From Streptomyces sp. NBC_00425 (lineage in GTDB: Bacteria > Actinomycetota > Actinomycetes > Streptomycetales > Streptomycetaceae): a stretch of 64,000 nt of DNA. Position numbers and translations under genes: made by a program. The stretch lies in the NCBI RefSeq assembly GCF_036030735.1, contig NZ_CP107928.1, positions 620,001 through 684,000 on the forward strand, read 5' to 3'. The notes below the pieces were generated by a model that had not been told where the DNA came from, did no database searches, and saw only the letters and a program-made list of their open reading frames with translations. This document shows positions 16,469 to 24,786 of the stretch, piece after piece (position 1 is the stretch's first letter; every line of letters begins with the position of its first letter).

Positions 16469-16741
16469 GACGTCCACCGACATGCGTGCCGACCTCGGCG
16501 TCCGGCTGCCACCCGGTTCACGTGCGGCACGACCTCGCTGTCACCGCGGGTGGTGGAGGAGTGCGGAGGCCGGTCGGTTCCGACCGCAGCCAACCGCGCC
16601 GGTGCAGTCAGCGCCGGCACCTGGCGCCCGGTTCGACCTCTCACGCGAGGAGGCCGATCGCGAACCAGACCATGGGCCGCCTACGGCGGACCGGGGCCGC
16701 GGTGGCCAGTCAGGGTGTCCGAGGCCCGCCGCCCTCCTCGA

Positions 16742-16876
16742 CTCCTGACCGCCGGAGGCGAACACCCGGTGCACCGCCTTCCCGGAGAACGACAACCGCA
16801 GGCAGAACAAATGGCACTTCACCAGCTCGCCCCGCAAACGGACCGCGACCTCGCCGAAGTCGACCTCGGCTTCGGC
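16742..16876 (-). pseudogene. IS21-type transposase (IstA) middle fragment
   Basis: Read leftward, the frame gives AEAEVDFGEVAVRLRGELVK followed by CHLFCLRLSFSGKAVHRVFA. This matches the conserved IstA block containing VDFGEV and the xLxxSGKAxHR strand, the start of the DDE catalytic region. There is no start codon and the frame degenerates after about 45 residues. Its N-terminal counterpart is at 17880-18181 on the same strand, beyond the methyltransferase gene. Confidence 0.65.
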
Positions 16877-17044
16877 GCCGGCCAGGTGCGAGTGCTTCCC
16901 AGCCGGTGACATCCACTCAGACGGACAACTGACAACCCACAATCACCGTCAGAGCGATCCTTGCGAAATCCATTGGTGCCCGGCTTGCTCCGCTGATGGA
17001 CTGACGTCCTACCGTGAGTCTGCCTGGTGACGGAGGTAGTGGTT

Positions 17045-17800
17045 GTGACAGGTTATGACGTGCTTGCCGAGGTGTACGAATGGCTCATCTCGGATGCAAA
17101 GTTGCCTCCAGCCGAGTTCGCTGCGTCGTTCGACGACGTCCTCAATCTCCTGCCGTCGAACGCTCACGTCCTCGACTGTTCGTGCGGAACGGGACAGTTG
17201 GCGGTTGGCCTCGCCGGTCGTGGCATACAGGTTGTCGCAACTGACGCCAGCGAGGCGATGCTTCGTCGGACTGCAGAGTTGTCTGAGGAGTTCGGGGCAT
17301 CCGTCCGGGCCGTACGGGCGAACTGGGAAGAGTTGCCCGACCATTTTCAGGACAACACGTTCGACATGGTGTTCTGCGTCGGCAACTCGCTTCACCATGC
17401 CACGGGCGCGACAGGCAGGGGTGCTGCTCTGGAGTCGATGTCACGGCTTCTGCGCCCCGGCGGGCGCTTGGTACTCACATCCCGCACTTGGGAACTCGTG
17501 AGGGCCAGAGGTTCCCGGCTGGAGATCAGTGACCGACTCGTCCGCCGGAACGGTCGCGATGCCGTCGTGGTCTACCGCTGGGAGATTGCGCCGCACTGGG
17601 AGGAGGAGCACCACATCGAGATTGCGATCGCGCAAGTTGATGCGACCGGGTTGGTTCTTGTCCGCTCGGAACTGCTGTCCTGCTGGCCCTACCGGTACGA
17701 GGAACTCGAAGTCGAGTTGCACCGGGTCGGACTCCAGACGGAACTGAGCACGTTCGATCTTGAGGCCGAGAACTACATGGTGGTCGCGAGCAAGGTATGA
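17045..17800 (+). CDS. class I SAM-dependent methyltransferase
   Basis: A 251-aa cytosolic methyltransferase. GTG at 17045 is chosen because GGAGG (17032-17036) stands 8 nt before it; an in-frame GTG at 17027 would place that site inside the gene. Motif I is VLDCSCGTGQLAVGLAGRG (about residues 40-58), then VVATDASEAML (motif II), the DNTFDMVFCVGNSLHH acidic-loop region and LLRPGGRLVLTSR (motif III). The fold matches the Methyltransf_11/25 small-molecule group; the substrate is unknown. It is slightly less GC-rich than its neighbours and lies between two pieces of one decayed IS21 transposase, which suggests that it arrived with or within mobile DNA. Confidence 0.88.
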   Translation: MTGYDVLAEVYEWLISDAKLPPAEFAASFDDVLNLLPSNAHVLDCSCGTGQLAVGLAGRGIQVVATDASEAMLRRTAELSEEFGASVRAVRANWEELPDHFQDNTFDMVFCVGNSLHHATGATGRGAALESMSRLLRPGGRLVLTSRTWELVRARGSRLEISDRLVRRNGRDAVVVYRWEIAPHWEEEHHIEIAIAQVDATGLVLVRSELLSCWPYRYEELEVELHRVGLQTELSTFDLEAENYMVVASKV

Positions 17801-17879
17801 ACACCGGACCCTCAGTCCCTGGCCGGACCGCGCGGTTGCTCGCAGGACGCTTGCGCCCTCCCATCGGTGCGGGTTCAAG

Positions 17880-18181
17880 TGGTCAACGCAACGCCTCGGA
17901 CGAGGAGTGCTCGTCGATCAGACGGCGGTAGATCCGGGGTGACGGTGTGGCGCTGTTTCCTGGTCGCGTCCAGATCAATGAGCAGGATCTCGTCGATCAG
18001 CAGCGTGAACGGATCCAGCTTCGACGGCCGCGCCGAAGCGGTTGTCGTGCGTGGCTGCGGCCAAGCCGAGGTCAGGGCCTTGACCGGCTCCAGGTGACGC
18101 CGTACTTGCACTGCAACGCCCGGTTCGACATGCCGTCGCGGGAGTCACGCCGCAGCGCGGCGTACAACTCGACGTTCGAAC
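17880..18181 (-). pseudogene. IS21-type transposase (IstA) N-terminal fragment, two frameshifts
   Basis: From 18174 leftward the frame reads VELYAALRRDSRDGMSNRAL followed by QCKYGV, the IstA HTH start. It shifts near 18085 to VKALTSAWPQPR...KLDPFTLLIDEI...RKQRHTVT, and shifts again near 17935 to RIYRRLIDEHSSSEALR before a stop. These are consecutive IstA segments. No istB is seen. The piece is clearly dead. Confidence 0.75.
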
Positions 18182-18205
18182 CGCCGGCCCCCACCACGGA
18201 AGCGA

Positions 18206-19165
18206 TCAAGACACTCGAGTGAACCCACTCGCACGGCGACTCGCCCGGACGGATGCCCGTCTCACTGACGCTGGTCCTTTCCGAGCGGGGCGAACCAGAT
18301 CGGCTGCGACCACAACCGGGCGCGCAGGCCAGTCGGTGCTGTGCGTCGAACTCGCCATCGGCGCCCGGCCGGCCACCCGTCCAGGTCCATGTCGTCGACG
18401 GCAACTCGGCGGGGAAGCGCCGTCGGACGCGGCACGGCGCGGGCGAACAGAGCTGTGATGCGGTCGGGGTGCGGACGCGGACCGACCTGACCGTCCAGCC
18501 GCAGGGCAGGCCCGAGCGGTCGGCATCGTTGCCGCCGCCCTCGCCCCATGCAAGATGACTCGCTCGCTCAACGACTGCAGGGTCTTCGGCCATGGCGGAA
18601 CCTCGATGGCCCGGGACGCGAACTCGCTCGCTTCGTGAACCCCCGCCGGGCTGCTGCCCTCCTGCACCGTGGTCGAACTGCCGGCAAAGACGACCAGACG
18701 CAGAACGAGGAATCGCCCGATTCCGGCGAGCCCTGAAGCACTGAGGTAGACGGCCTGCTCGCTCAGCGTCCCGGCCGACGGCTGCACGAGGTGCAGGATG
18801 AACATCGCCGCGCACGTCACCGTGTAGGCGGCCAAGGCCGACCCGGCGGACTGCCAGTGCCGGCGCCATCCTGCACGCCGCCCGGCCTTGAAGGTGAAGC
18901 GCGCGTGGAGTTCTGTGCAGAGAAGGGTGGAACCTGCGGTGACCAGTGCGTTCGCCGACGCCCAGGGCATCAGCATGGCCAGCAGTGCCACGGCCGGGCC
19001 GGAAGCGAGTCCGACACCGCCGCCGCACAGGACGAACCGGGAGAAGGAAGCGAGCGGGCCGGCAGTGGCTGCGGTCCGGCGCGTCTCGTCCATGGCGGCT
19101 TCTGTCCGGCCGGTGTGCTGCGCCTCGTACGCCGTACGGAGCTGTGAGGGGAGCAGCGACTTCAT
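18206..19165 (-). CDS. GtrA-like four-TM membrane protein with read-through C-terminus
   Basis: The start is ATG at 19165 (MKSLLPSQLRTAYEAQHTGR). Residues 38-162 form a GtrA-like domain: four hydrophobic helices with SFSRFVLCGGGVGLASGP, ANALVTAGSTLLCTELHARF and TF after TM2, and GIGRFLVLRLVVF in TM4. GtrA proteins are thought to move lipid-linked sugars or act with glycosyltransferases. The frame runs on to 319 aa, but the last 157 residues are compositionally odd and antisense to a decayed DUF6233-like gene, so the real stop has probably been lost. The four-site operator begins 60 bp upstream with a good leftward promoter, which links this gene to the TetR/exporter and monooxygenase loci. 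Confidence 0.75.
   Translation of the reverse strand: MKSLLPSQLRTAYEAQHTGRTEAAMDETRRTAATAGPLASFSRFVLCGGGVGLASGPAVALLAMLMPWASANALVTAGSTLLCTELHARFTFKAGRRAGWRRHWQSAGSALAAYTVTCAAMFILHLVQPSAGTLSEQAVYLSASGLAGIGRFLVLRLVVFAGSSTTVQEGSSPAGVHEASEFASRAIEVPPWPKTLQSLSERVILHGARAAATMPTARACPAAGRSGRSASAPRPHHSSVRPRRAASDGASPPSCRRRHGPGRVAGRAPMASSTHSTDWPARPVVVAADLVRPARKGPASVRRASVRASRRASGFTRVS
18330..18520 (+). pseudogene. DUF6233-like relic
   Basis: Rightward frames contain VLCVELAIGA followed after a shift by RPPVQVHVVDGNSAGKRRR. This resembles the relic at 48320-48572 (ELGIGTGRPPVQVHAG..AGKLRR) and the Streptomyces DUF6233 pattern as I recall it. Frameshifts and no start codon. The match is short, so the assignment is tentative. 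Confidence 0.4.
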
Positions 19166-19224
19166 GGCGGTTGTCCTTCCGGGCCAGGGGCACCTCGGTC
19201 TCCGGGCCGGGCGCAGAGCAGATT

Positions 19225-19308
19225 GCCAACAAGCGTTGGCCATCGCTTGTTGACATGATGCCCACCCCCAGCCAGAAAGTCAACGCCAGTTGGCCTACGG
19301 CCGTTGGC
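19225..19308. promoter_or_regulatory. four-site palindromic operator (locus 3), GtrA-like gene promoter
   Basis: Pair A: GCCAAC-AAGC-GTTGGC (19225-19240, perfect) and GCCATC-GCTT-GTTGAC (19239-19254). Pair B: GTCAAC-GCCA-GTTGGC (19279-19294) and GCCTAC-GGCC-GTTGGC (19293-19308). Pair starts are 54 bp apart. A leftward promoter TTGACT (19283-19278), 17 bp, CATCAT (19260-19255) fits between the pairs exactly as at locus 2. Confidence 0.75.
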
Positions 19309-19533
19309 AAGATGCAAGAGGCCGAAGTCCAACGACAAGTCCCCACTCTTCGACGCCGCCCTACACGCCTCCGACCTGGCCGCGGCCTCTCAGGCGCCCT
19401 GCTCCGGCCTGCTCTGCTCCGCTCCTGCCATCGGCGGGCCCACCGTCCCGGGTTCTTTCTCTTCGGCCGACCACGCGGCCCGCTCACCGCGCTGCTCGCG
19501 GCCGCACCGACCGCATCGGCCGCAGGAGGCAGC

Positions 19534-19567
19534 GGGCAGAGGGCAGAGGGCAGAGGGCAGAGGGCAG
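19534..19567. repeat. 7-bp tandem repeat
   Basis: Four exact GGGCAGA units plus a partial fifth. A simple slippage repeat in a non-coding stretch between the GtrA operator and the MMPL gene. Confidence 0.85.
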
Positions 19568-19682
19568 CATGATCCGCCGTCACGTCCCCTGGCGAACCTG
19601 CCGCACACAGCGGGGATTTATGGGCATCGTCTACTCATGTGAGGGGCTTGGGGCCGCAATGACGATGAGCACCTGAGAGGAA

Positions 19683-19699
19683 CCGCACCTGAGGTGCGG
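19683..19699. promoter_or_regulatory. 17-bp perfect palindrome upstream of the MMPL gene
   Basis: CCGCACCT-G-AGGTGCGG is a perfect inverted repeat 79 bp before the GTG of the MMPL gene. A looser outer repeat (GAGAGGAA ... TTCTCTG) extends it. Either a regulator site or a leader hairpin. No dedicated regulator gene adjoins. Confidence 0.5.
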
Positions 19700-19777
19700 C
19701 GCAGTTCTCTGACCTGAGTGGTCAAGGAGGCAGGCCGATCCTGTTCCTCTCGTCCCCTCGATGAACAGGGAGCCCTC

Positions 19778-21943
19778 GTGGCCTCGTTTCTCTACAGACT
19801 CGGGCGGCTGGCCTTCCGCCGCCGCAGGCTTGTAGCCCTCATCTGGGTGGCCCTCCTGGCGCTCGCCGGTTTCGGCGCGGCGTCCGCGCCGGCCGCCACC
19901 TCGTCGTCGTTTTCCGTTCCCGGCACGGAGGCCCAAAAGGCCTTCGACCTGCTGGAGGACCGTTTCCCCGGTAGCAGTGCCGACGGCGCCACCGCCCGCA
20001 TCGTCTTCAAGGCGCCCGACGGCGCGAAAATGACGGACGCCGGTTCCAAGGCCGAGGTCACCGGCGTGGTCGCGGCGCTGAAGTCCGGCTCCCGACAGGT
20101 CGCCTCCGTCACCGACCCGTACACGACGCAGGCTGTGTCGAAGGACGGCTCGACGGCGTACGTGTCCGTCACCTACCGGGTCGGTTCCATGGAACTCACC
20201 GACGACACCCTCCACGCCCTGAAGAAGGCCGGCGCACAGGCCCGGCACGACGGGCTCACCGTCGAGACCGGCGGCGACGCGCTGCAGGCCACGCCGGAGA
20301 CGGGTGCCGGGGAGGTCATCGGCGTGGTGATCGCCGGGGTGGTCCTGGTCGTCACCTTCGGGTCGCTGATCGCCGCGGGTCTGCCGCTGCTCACCGCGCT
20401 CGTCGGCGTGGGTATCGGCATCTCCACGATCACGGGGCTGGCCGCCGCCCTCGACCTGGGCACGACCACCTCGACGCTCGCCATGATGATCGGCCTCGCT
20501 GTCGGCATCGACTACGCGCTGTTCATCGTGTCCCGCTACCGCTCGGAACTCGCCGAGGGACGCGAGAAGGAGGAGGCCGCCGGACGGGCCGCCGGCACTG
20601 CGGGCTCGGCCGTGGTCTTCGCCGGCCTGACCGTGGTCATCGCCCTGGTGGGCCTGGCCGTCGTCAACATCCCCCTGCTCACCAAGATGGGCGTCGCCGC
20701 GGCCGGCACGGTCGTCATCGCGGTGCTCATCGCTCTCACCCTGATTCCGGCTCTGCTGGGTTTCGCCGGGGACCGTGTCCTCGGCCGCAAGGCCCGCCGG
20801 GGCAGGGCCGTCGAGCACAAGCCGAACATGGGCGCCCGCTGGGCGAGTCTGGTGCTCCGCCACCCGGTCGCCGTCCTGCTCATCGGCGTCTTCGGCCTCG
20901 GCGCGATCGCCGTACCGGCCGCCTCTCTGGAGGTCGGCCTGCCCGACGACGGCTCGCAGCCCGTCAGCACCACCCAGCGCAAGGCCTACGACCTGCTCTC
21001 CGACGGCTTCGGCCCCGGCTTCAACGGACCGCTGACGGTCGTCGTCGACGGCGACAGAGCCGAGGCCGACCGGGCGGTCACGCTCATCCGGAATCTCCAC
21101 AGCGCGGCCGCCGTCACCGAGCCGACCCTCAACAAGGCCGGCGACACAGCCATGATCACGGTCATCCCGAAGGACCGGCCGTCCTCACTGGCCACCGAGG
21201 ACCTGGTCCACGAGATCCGGGACAAGAGCAGCGACCACGTCTACGTCACCGGTGCGACCGCACTGAACACCGACTTCTCGCAGAAGATGAGCGACGCACT
21301 GCTGCCCTATCTCGCGCTGGTCGTCGGCCTCGCCTTCCTCCTGCTGATGGTGGTGTTCCGCTCACTGCTCGTGCCGCTCAAGGCAGCGCTCGGCTTCCTG
21401 CTCTCGGTCGTCGCCGCGCTCGGCGCCGTCGTGGCCGTCTTCCAGTGGGGCTGGCTCGGCTCGCTGTTCGGCGTCGAGCAGACCGGCCCGGTCATGTCGA
21501 TGATGCCGATCTTCATGATCGGCGTGGTCTTCGGCCTCGCCATGGACTACGAAGTCTTCCTGGTCACGCGGATGCGAGAAGCCTTCGTCCATGGACAGCA
21601 GCCCCAGAGCGCCATCGTCACCGGCTTCCGTCACAGTGCGCGCGTGGTGATCGCGGCGGCGGTCATCATGATCGCAGTCTTCGCGGGCTTCATCGGTTCC
21701 AGCGAGCAGATGATCAAAATGATCGGTTTCGGACTCGCGATCGCGGTGTTCTTCGACGCGTTCGTGGTTCGCATGGCGATCGTTCCTGCCGTGCTGGCTC
21801 TGCTGGGCCGACGGGCCTGGTGGCTGCCGCGTCGGCTGGAGCGGAGTCTGCCCAACGTCGATGTGGAGGGCGAACAGCTCGACGACGAACTGTCCAAGAG
21901 CCCGGGCGGTTCGGACGAGGACCGCGGACTGATCCTCGTCTGA
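19778..21943 (+). CDS. MMPL-family RND transporter
   Basis: A 721-aa integral membrane protein starting at GTG 19778 (VASFLYRLGRLAFRRRRLV), preceded by AGGGAG. It shows the duplicated MMPL layout: TM1, a large extracytoplasmic loop (about residues 45-170), TM2-6 with GLAVGIDYALFIVSRYRSEL (the DY motif), TM7, a second loop, then TM8-12 with GVVFGLAMDYEVFLVTRMRE. The two Asp-Tyr pairs are the proton-relay residues of the family. Actinobacterial MMPL proteins export lipids, siderophores or lipophilic drugs. It stands alone rather than in a lipid gene cluster. The substrate is unknown, and the palindrome upstream suggests regulated expression. Confidence 0.93.
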   Translation: MASFLYRLGRLAFRRRRLVALIWVALLALAGFGAASAPAATSSSFSVPGTEAQKAFDLLEDRFPGSSADGATARIVFKAPDGAKMTDAGSKAEVTGVVAALKSGSRQVASVTDPYTTQAVSKDGSTAYVSVTYRVGSMELTDDTLHALKKAGAQARHDGLTVETGGDALQATPETGAGEVIGVVIAGVVLVVTFGSLIAAGLPLLTALVGVGIGISTITGLAAALDLGTTTSTLAMMIGLAVGIDYALFIVSRYRSELAEGREKEEAAGRAAGTAGSAVVFAGLTVVIALVGLAVVNIPLLTKMGVAAAGTVVIAVLIALTLIPALLGFAGDRVLGRKARRGRAVEHKPNMGARWASLVLRHPVAVLLIGVFGLGAIAVPAASLEVGLPDDGSQPVSTTQRKAYDLLSDGFGPGFNGPLTVVVDGDRAEADRAVTLIRNLHSAAAVTEPTLNKAGDTAMITVIPKDRPSSLATEDLVHEIRDKSSDHVYVTGATALNTDFSQKMSDALLPYLALVVGLAFLLLMVVFRSLLVPLKAALGFLLSVVAALGAVVAVFQWGWLGSLFGVEQTGPVMSMMPIFMIGVVFGLAMDYEVFLVTRMREAFVHGQQPQSAIVTGFRHSARVVIAAAVIMIAVFAGFIGSSEQMIKMIGFGLAIAVFFDAFVVRMAIVPAVLALLGRRAWWLPRRLERSLPNVDVEGEQLDDELSKSPGGSDEDRGLILV

Positions 21944-22109
21944 ACCAGGGACGATCCGAAGAGATTCGGGGCTTTGCGCGGTGCGGTCGGCGGCGCCGCA
22001 AACGCCCGGGCATCATCTGCTCGCGGGGCGCCCCGGAAGGCGGCGGCCCGTGGGGACGAGACCCCCGCTGGAAAGGATGGCCGTGCTGCCGCTGCAGACA
22101 GCACGGCCG

Positions 22110-22900
22110 TCACCCACTGGTTGAGGAAATGCCGCAGCGCCCAGTACCCGGGCGGGGCAGGAGTCCTGCCGAGGAGGAGCACGATCGGCCGTAGGTGCGG
22201 TTCGGCGAGGGAGACGGCGCGGCGCAGCAGGACGGCGGACGGCTCCGTGTCGGCGTTCCGGTAGCTGCGCCTTGCCTGGCCAGGCGCAGCGGGGCCGGCC
22301 CCGACGTGCTCGTCTCCCTCGTTTCCCGCCTGTCGCGCTCGACCGCGTCGGCGAGCGGACGGGCCTCGCGCATGACCCGGGTCGCAGTCCTCGCCGCGGC
22401 CGGCCTCGACGAGGCTGACGTCACCGTGCCGGAGCGCCCTGCAGCGTCAGCGACGGCGGCCACGCTTCACGGTGGCATGGCGACGACCACAGATCGAGCA
22501 GCGGAGTCGCGGCCTCGTCGAAGCGGCCGCCTCGGGCCGGCATGGCCCCTGGCAGCATCGCCTGTGCGGTCGGATGCCCGGCGAAGCCGCTGCGGTGTCT
22601 TCGTCCAGCGCCTGCTGCATCACGACGACGGACCGCGCGTCCTGGGCATCCGGACTGCCGAAACCCGCAGGCCTACAGAGCACGCGCTGCGCACGCCGTG
22701 CCGACCGGGACGGCGCTGTCGTGGGCGTCGCCCGCCTCATGGACGTCCAGCCGGTGGTTGACCGTCCTGATCGCCGCAGAGCGCCGCTGTGCAAGCCGGT
22801 GAGGACGCCGACGCGGGGCCCACCGCCCGGCTGTGCACCGCTCGCCGAACTGCAAACAGGTCGCGGCGGCCACGGGTGACGCCGCCGACCAGGGTGACGT
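22110..22900 (-). pseudogene. degraded third LAL regulator (TPR part only)
   Basis: Leftward frames carry scattered pieces of the LAL sensor region: AATCLQFGERCTAGRW, then VNHRLDVHEAGD, RPAGFGSPDAQDARSVVVMQ, STRPRLRCS...GRRHATVKRG (frame-shifted GLWSSPRxRKAWP) and VMREARPLADAVERDRRE. These occur in the same order as in the two intact LAL proteins. The ATPase domain and C-terminal HTH are missing, and at least three frame changes are needed. Confidence 0.65.
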
Positions 22901-23016
22901 GTTGCTTGCCCGGAGGCCGCTCGTCCTTGTGCGGAGGCAGGCCTCAGTCGCGACGGTGTCCGAGGGCAAGCCGTCCAGGCACCGCTTCCTGTCGTGCCTG
23001 GTCCTCGTGCGGTGCG

Positions 23017-23850
23017 TCAGATCAGGCTCTTCAGGAGTTCTTCGACCGCGTCGACAAGGGGATCGCCCTCGGTTCCCGGGCGTCGGACCATTCCGAGTTC
23101 TACGTCGGGCAGTTCGGGCAAGCCGCGCGCCGCCATGCCGGACTCGACCTGGGCGGGAAGGAGGGCCGCGGCGCCCAGCCCGGCGCGAACCGCGCTCTGC
23201 ACGCCGGCCAGGCCGGTGCTCTCAAAGGCGATACGCCAGTCACGTCCGCTGTCTTTCAGGGCGTCGAGTACCGGCATGCGCCAGCGGCACGGCTGGGAGA
23301 ACAGCACGAGCGGCAGCGGGTCCAGGCTGAGGTCCACCTCAGGCCCGGCGGCCCAGACGAGAGGCAGCCGCACGGTCCAGCGCGGAGGTTCGGGCAGATA
23401 CGCCGGGTCACACAGCGCCAGGTGGATGCGGTTGGCCGTGAAGGCCCTTCTCATCGCCGGGCCGGGCGCGCTGACCAGTTCCAGCGTCGCCTGCGGATGC
23501 ATCCGGCCGAAGTCGGCCAAGGCCTGTGCGAGCGGAGCGGCAGCGAGGTCCTCGATCAGACCTACGCCGCAGTGCCCGGCCACGGTCTCCCCGGTGGCCG
23601 TCATAGCCTGTGCCGACAGGGTAAGGATGCGTTCCGCGTACGGCAGCAGAGCCTCCCCGGCTCTGGTCAGTGACACACCTGTGGCAGACCGGTGCAGCAG
23701 CGGTTGACCGACGGCGCGTTCGAGTTTCCTCAGCTGTCCGCTGAGCGCCGGCTGGCTGTGCCCCAGCACGTTCGCAGCCCTGCTGATGCTCCCCGAACGG
23801 ACGCAGCTGACAAAGGCCCGCAGGAGCGATGTCTCAAGTTCTGGCCCCAT
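23017..23850 (-). CDS. LysR family transcriptional regulator
   Basis: A 277-aa regulator starting MGPELETSLLRAFVSCVRSG. The winged HTH is at residues 5-65 (SISRAANVLGHSQPALSGQLRKLERAVGQPLLHRS), followed by the periplasmic-binding-like effector domain (about 88-277) with LIEDLAAAPLAQALADFGRM and the C-terminal AGLGAAALLPAQV. ATG 23850 is preferred to GTG 23856. It is divergent from the phzF-like/ornithine-cyclodeaminase-like operon with only 72 bp between starts, so that operon is the expected target. A T-N11-A palindrome overlaps its own start codon. Confidence 0.92.
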   Translation of the reverse strand: MGPELETSLLRAFVSCVRSGSISRAANVLGHSQPALSGQLRKLERAVGQPLLHRSATGVSLTRAGEALLPYAERILTLSAQAMTATGETVAGHCGVGLIEDLAAAPLAQALADFGRMHPQATLELVSAPGPAMRRAFTANRIHLALCDPAYLPEPPRWTVRLPLVWAAGPEVDLSLDPLPLVLFSQPCRWRMPVLDALKDSGRDWRIAFESTGLAGVQSAVRAGLGAAALLPAQVESGMAARGLPELPDVELGMVRRPGTEGDPLVDAVEELLKSLI

Positions 23851-23863
23851 AACCACAGGTTAT
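23849..23863. promoter_or_regulatory. LysR-type box (T-N11-A palindrome)
   Basis: ATAACC-ACA-GGTTAT is a perfect inverted repeat with the T-N11-A spacing typical of LysR proteins (T at 23850, A at 23862). It overlaps the LysR start codon and lies 60 bp before the phzF-like start, so one site could serve autorepression and activation. Confidence 0.65.
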
Positions 23864-23922
23864 ATCCGCCCTATGAAAGTTGCCGGTTCCTTGAACCTGC
23901 GACAGACCGTACTGTCCGAAAC

Positions 23923-24786
23923 ATGCGCTACCTACACGTTGACGTCTTCAGCAGCCGGCCGTACAGCGGCAACAGCCTGGCGGTGTTCCCGGACTCCGCA
24001 CAGCTCACCGCGAAGCAGATGGTGCGCATCACCCAGGAGATGCGCCACTTCGAGTCGGTCTTCCTGGCCCGGGACCCCAGCAGTGACCGGAGCCGGCATG
24101 CGCGCGTCTTCGACCTTGCCGGGGAACTCGACTTCGCCGGCCACCCTCTCATCGGGGCAGCATGTGTCCTGCACGCGCTGCACGGTGGCGACGACACCGA
24201 GACCTGGCGCCTGAAGCTCAAGGCCCGAGCGGTCGACGTCACCACCCGACGCCGAGCAGCGGGCCGCTACAGCGCCGTTCTCGACCAGGGCCCCGCTGCA
24301 TTCCTCGGCCGCCCCGACATCGCCGAGCTGGCCGCCTGGTTCTCCTTGGACGCCGACGACCTGGATCCGGACCTTCCTGCGGAAGTGCTCTCCACGGGAC
24401 TTCGGTACCTCATGGTTCCGGTGCGTGGCGACGCGCTGGAACGCGCCCGGATCGCCCAAGACCTCGAGGCTCCCCTCGCTGATCATGGTGCACAGTTCGC
24501 CTACCTGCTCGACGCCACCACACTGGAAGGACGTCACTGGAACAACGACGGCGTCCTCGAGGACGTGGCCACGGGTTCCGGCGCCGGTTGTGCCGCCGCC
24601 TACCTGCGCCGACACAGCCGGATCGGCGACGGGGAGACCGTCACCCTGCACCAGGGGCGCTTCACCGGCCGCGCCAGTCAGATGACGATCAGCGCACACG
24701 GCGAAGGGCAGGACATCCGCTCCGTCACGGTGGGCGGCGAAGTGGCGTTCGTTGCTGAAGGGCATCTGAGGGAGCTGCCCGTATGA
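23923..24786 (+). CDS. PhzF-like isomerase/epimerase family protein
   Basis: A 287-aa protein beginning MRYLHVDVFSSRPYSGNSLA, the standard PhzF opening (H-VDVF, GN-LAVF). The proposed catalytic Glu lies in MRHFESVFLA near residue 40. FDLAGELDFAGHPLIGAA and DVATGSGAGCAAAYLRRH are the two conserved phosphate/glycine loops of the diaminopimelate epimerase-like fold. PhzF of phenazine synthesis isomerises trans-2,3-dihydro-3-hydroxyanthranilate. Most homologues have unknown substrates, and no phenazine genes are present here. It overlaps the next gene by 4 bp (ATGA) and is translationally coupled to it, which suggests a two-step conversion of an amino-acid-like metabolite. Confidence 0.9.
   Translation: MRYLHVDVFSSRPYSGNSLAVFPDSAQLTAKQMVRITQEMRHFESVFLARDPSSDRSRHARVFDLAGELDFAGHPLIGAACVLHALHGGDDTETWRLKLKARAVDVTTRRRAAGRYSAVLDQGPAAFLGRPDIAELAAWFSLDADDLDPDLPAEVLSTGLRYLMVPVRGDALERARIAQDLEAPLADHGAQFAYLLDATTLEGRHWNNDGVLEDVATGSGAGCAAAYLRRHSRIGDGETVTLHQGRFTGRASQMTISAHGEGQDIRSVTVGGEVAFVAEGHLRELPV

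Noticed and set aside
19631..21100. 489-codon minus-strand frame under the MMPL gene
   Set aside because: Gly/Asp/His-rich shadow of the MMPL coding sequence; third-position GC of the opposite frame explains its length.
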